DNA of 64,000 bases from Lewinellaceae bacterium (GTDB taxonomy: Bacteria; Bacteroidota; Bacteroidia; Chitinophagales; Saprospiraceae): contig JACJYC010000025.1 in assembly GCA_020636325.1 (NCBI GenBank), forward strand, positions 22,037 to 86,036, written 5' to 3'. A program made the translations under genes and the position numbers. Each line of letters starts with the position of its first letter. The stretch's first letter is position 1. Shown one piece after another: positions 62,429 through 64,000 of this stretch. A model generated the notes under the pieces. It searched no databases and was not told where the DNA came from. It saw only the letters and a list, made by a program, of their open reading frames with translations.

Positions 62429-63901
62429 TCACCCCAACACCCCCTTCACCACCTCCCCATGCACATCCGTCAGCCGGAACCGCCGCCCCTGGTACTTGAA
62501 GGTCAACCGCTCGTGGTCGATCCCTAACAAATGCATGAGCGTCGCCTGGAAATCGTGGACGTGAACCGGATCCCGGACTATATTGTAACAAAAATCGTCG
62601 GTCTCGCCGTAAGTCATCCCTGGTTTTACGCCGGCCCCGGCCATCCACATGGTAAAACACCTGGGGTGGTGATCCCGTCCGTAAGTATCACCCGTCAGCT
62701 TGCCCTGCGAATAGGTCGTCCGGCCGAATTCGCCGCCCCAGACGACCAGGGTGTCTTCCAGCATGCCCCGTTGTTTGAGGTCCTGGATAAGCGCTGCTGT
62801 AGCCTGGTCGGTTTTCCGGCACTGTTCCCGGATGGCGCCGTTGAGGTGGGTATGCTGATCCCAGCCCTGGTGGTAAAGTTGCACAAACCGGACGTCTTTT
62901 TCAAGCAACCGCCTTGCGAGCAGGCAATTCGCCGCATAGGTGCCCGGGTCGCGGCTTTCCGGACCGTACAGGTCGAACACCCAATCCGGTTCATCCGACA
63001 GGTCGGCTACCCCCGGAACGGAAGCCTGCATCCGATAGGCCATCTCGTATTGTGCGATCTGGCTGTCCACCTCCGGGTCGTTGTACGCCTCGCGCTGGAA
63101 TTCGTTCAGTTTTTTGAGGTGGTCCAGCATATTGCGGCGGTCGGCGGCATCGTATCCATCCGGGTTGTTGAGGAACAACACCGGATCCTTGTCCGGCCGA
63201 AACTGGACACCCTGGTGTTGGGTCGGCAGGAAACCGTTACCCCATAGCCTGGCGTACAAAGGCTGTCCGCCGGCATTCTTGGAAACCAGGACGATAAAGG
63301 TCGGCAGGTTCTCATTGAGGGAACCCAATCCGTAACTCACCCAGGCGCCGATGGAAGGCCGGCCCGCGATCTGGTTGCCGGTCTGGAAAAAAGTGATGGC
63401 CGGGTCGTGGTTGATGGCTTCGGTATGAATGGATCTGATAATGCACAGGTCATCTGCCGCGGCCGCCGTATAGGGCATCAACTCGCTCACCCAGGCCCCT
63501 GAATGACCGTGTTGCCGGAATTTGAAAACGGAGGCAGCAACCGGCAACGCCGATTGACCCGCGCTCATCCCGGTGAGCCGCTGCCCTTTGCGGATGGACG
63601 CCGGCAGGTCTTTGCCGTGCATGCTCTCCAGCCCCGGCTTATAGTCGAACAGGTCCATTTGCGAAGGCCCGCCGCTCATGAACAGGTACACGATGCGACG
63701 CGCTTTCGGCAGAAAGTTCGGAAACATGCCGGCAAGGTTTTCCTCCGGTGCAAGACCCGTTGCCAGGCCCCCCGATTGCCCCGCCAGCCAACTGCCTCCC
63801 GCCAGCGAACCCAATGCCATGGCCCCCAATCCAAGGGAGGTCCTGGTCAGAAAATGCCGCCTGCTGACCCGTTGCCCCATTTCAAATAAATCCTTGTCCA
63901 T
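62429..63901 (-). CDS. DUF1501 (sulfatase-like) Tat-exported protein
   Basis: 490 residues. N-terminal Tat signal VSRRHFLTRTSLGLGAMALGSLAGG; DUF1501 alkaline-phosphatase-like fold: KARRIVYLFMSGGPSQMDLFDYKPGLE, HHPRCFTMWMAGAGVKPGMTYGETDDF, LMHLLGIDHERLTFKYQGRRFRLTDVHG at the C-terminus. DUF1501 proteins usually pair with a DUF1549/DUF1553 cytochrome-domain protein; its gene would be just right of this window. Function in catabolism of sulfated or other polymers is suspected. Confidence 0.92.
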   Translation of the reverse strand: MDKDLFEMGQRVSRRHFLTRTSLGLGAMALGSLAGGSWLAGQSGGLATGLAPEENLAGMFPNFLPKARRIVYLFMSGGPSQMDLFDYKPGLESMHGKDLPASIRKGQRLTGMSAGQSALPVAASVFKFRQHGHSGAWVSELMPYTAAAADDLCIIRSIHTEAINHDPAITFFQTGNQIAGRPSIGAWVSYGLGSLNENLPTFIVLVSKNAGGQPLYARLWGNGFLPTQHQGVQFRPDKDPVLFLNNPDGYDAADRRNMLDHLKKLNEFQREAYNDPEVDSQIAQYEMAYRMQASVPGVADLSDEPDWVFDLYGPESRDPGTYAANCLLARRLLEKDVRFVQLYHQGWDQHTHLNGAIREQCRKTDQATAALIQDLKQRGMLEDTLVVWGGEFGRTTYSQGKLTGDTYGRDHHPRCFTMWMAGAGVKPGMTYGETDDFCYNIVRDPVHVHDFQATLMHLLGIDHERLTFKYQGRRFRLTDVHGEVVKGVLG

Positions 63902-63915
63902 CGTCGTCGTTATTT

Positions 63916-64000
63916 GTAAGTCGTAAGTTGTAAGTCGTAAGTTGTAAGTCGTAAGTTGTAAGTCGTAAGTTGTAAGTCGTAAGTTGTAAGTCGTAAGTTG
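63916..64000. repeat. Heptanucleotide tandem array GTAAGT(C/T), about 12 copies, to window edge
   Basis: Alternating GTAAGTC and GTAAGTT, a 14-bp composite unit, from 63916 to at least 64000. It lies in the 5' region of the DUF1501 gene. Confidence 0.9.

Noticed and set aside
1..64000. tRNA, rRNA or CRISPR genes
   Set aside because: No cloverleaf-like GTTC loop, rRNA segment or regularly spaced identical repeats with unique spacers was seen by eye; a covariance search would be decisive.

Overview
The window looks like a chromosomal piece of a Bacteroidota bacterium, most likely from the Saprospiria/Chitinophagia side. The evidence is the gene families (DUF1573, YceI, DUF5777 barrel, DUF6090, DUF1501, fused E1 alpha/beta dehydrogenase, a propeller-type sensor with a LytTR regulator), promoters of the Bacteroidota type (-7 TAnnTTTG, -33 TTTG) and few Shine-Dalgarno sequences. 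Core genes look moderately GC-rich; the accessory stretches near 39.7-43.0 kb and 60.0-60.8 kb are clearly AT-rich. No rRNA, tRNA or CRISPR array was seen.

Layout. 0-2.8 kb: 2-oxoacid dehydrogenase E1 (cut by the left edge) divergent from a DUF1573 protein. 3.2-6.1 kb: penicillin-acylase-family enzyme plus a small membrane protein. 6.1-10.4 kb: leucine operon leuA-leuC-leuD-leuB on the minus strand. 10.6-15.9 kb: a large helical protein of unknown function and two tandem peptide-type substrate-binding lipoproteins. 15.9-22.6 kb: minus-strand housekeeping run pyrF, carA, eno, ftsB/divIC-like, sucD, phzF-like and a Cys/Met-metabolism PLP enzyme. 22.6-25.0 kb: pgi and DUF502.

25.0-32.7 kb holds what I consider the most interesting unit. 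It has a YceI protein, a beta-propeller histidine kinase and a LytTR response regulator in one overlapping operon. A second operon follows with two c-type cytochrome-like lipoproteins, an OB-fold protein, a second YceI and a DUF5777 beta-barrel. The same pair of CCCGTTC(A/G)G boxes, 21 bp apart, precedes both operons and fits the published LytTR binding consensus. The regulator therefore probably controls its own operon and the cytochrome/YceI/barrel operon.

32.7-38.1 kb: DUF255 thioredoxin-like lipoprotein, GH53 galactanase, and a KdsC-like/UbiA/Maf operon. 38.2-45.6 kb is an accessory island: an ISAzo13-like insertion sequence whose transposase is split at a nine-A run, two very long perfect hairpins, a PaeR7I/XhoI-type restriction-modification pair, two AT-rich small genes separated by attC-like imperfect hairpins, and a SnoaL/HxlR gene pair bracketed by direct repeats. 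45.6-60 kb: TPR adenylate cyclase, DUF4350-like protein, an HxlR regulator divergent from a DJ-1/alpha-beta-hydrolase fusion, a Crp-type regulator, lipase, hydrolase, DUF6090, DUF3592 and YCF48-like proteins, with several dispersed repeats between them. 60.0-60.8 kb: a decayed AT-rich gene that keeps a good promoter. 61-64 kb: a Tat-exported NHL propeller and a DUF1501 protein, ending in a 7-bp repeat array at the right edge.
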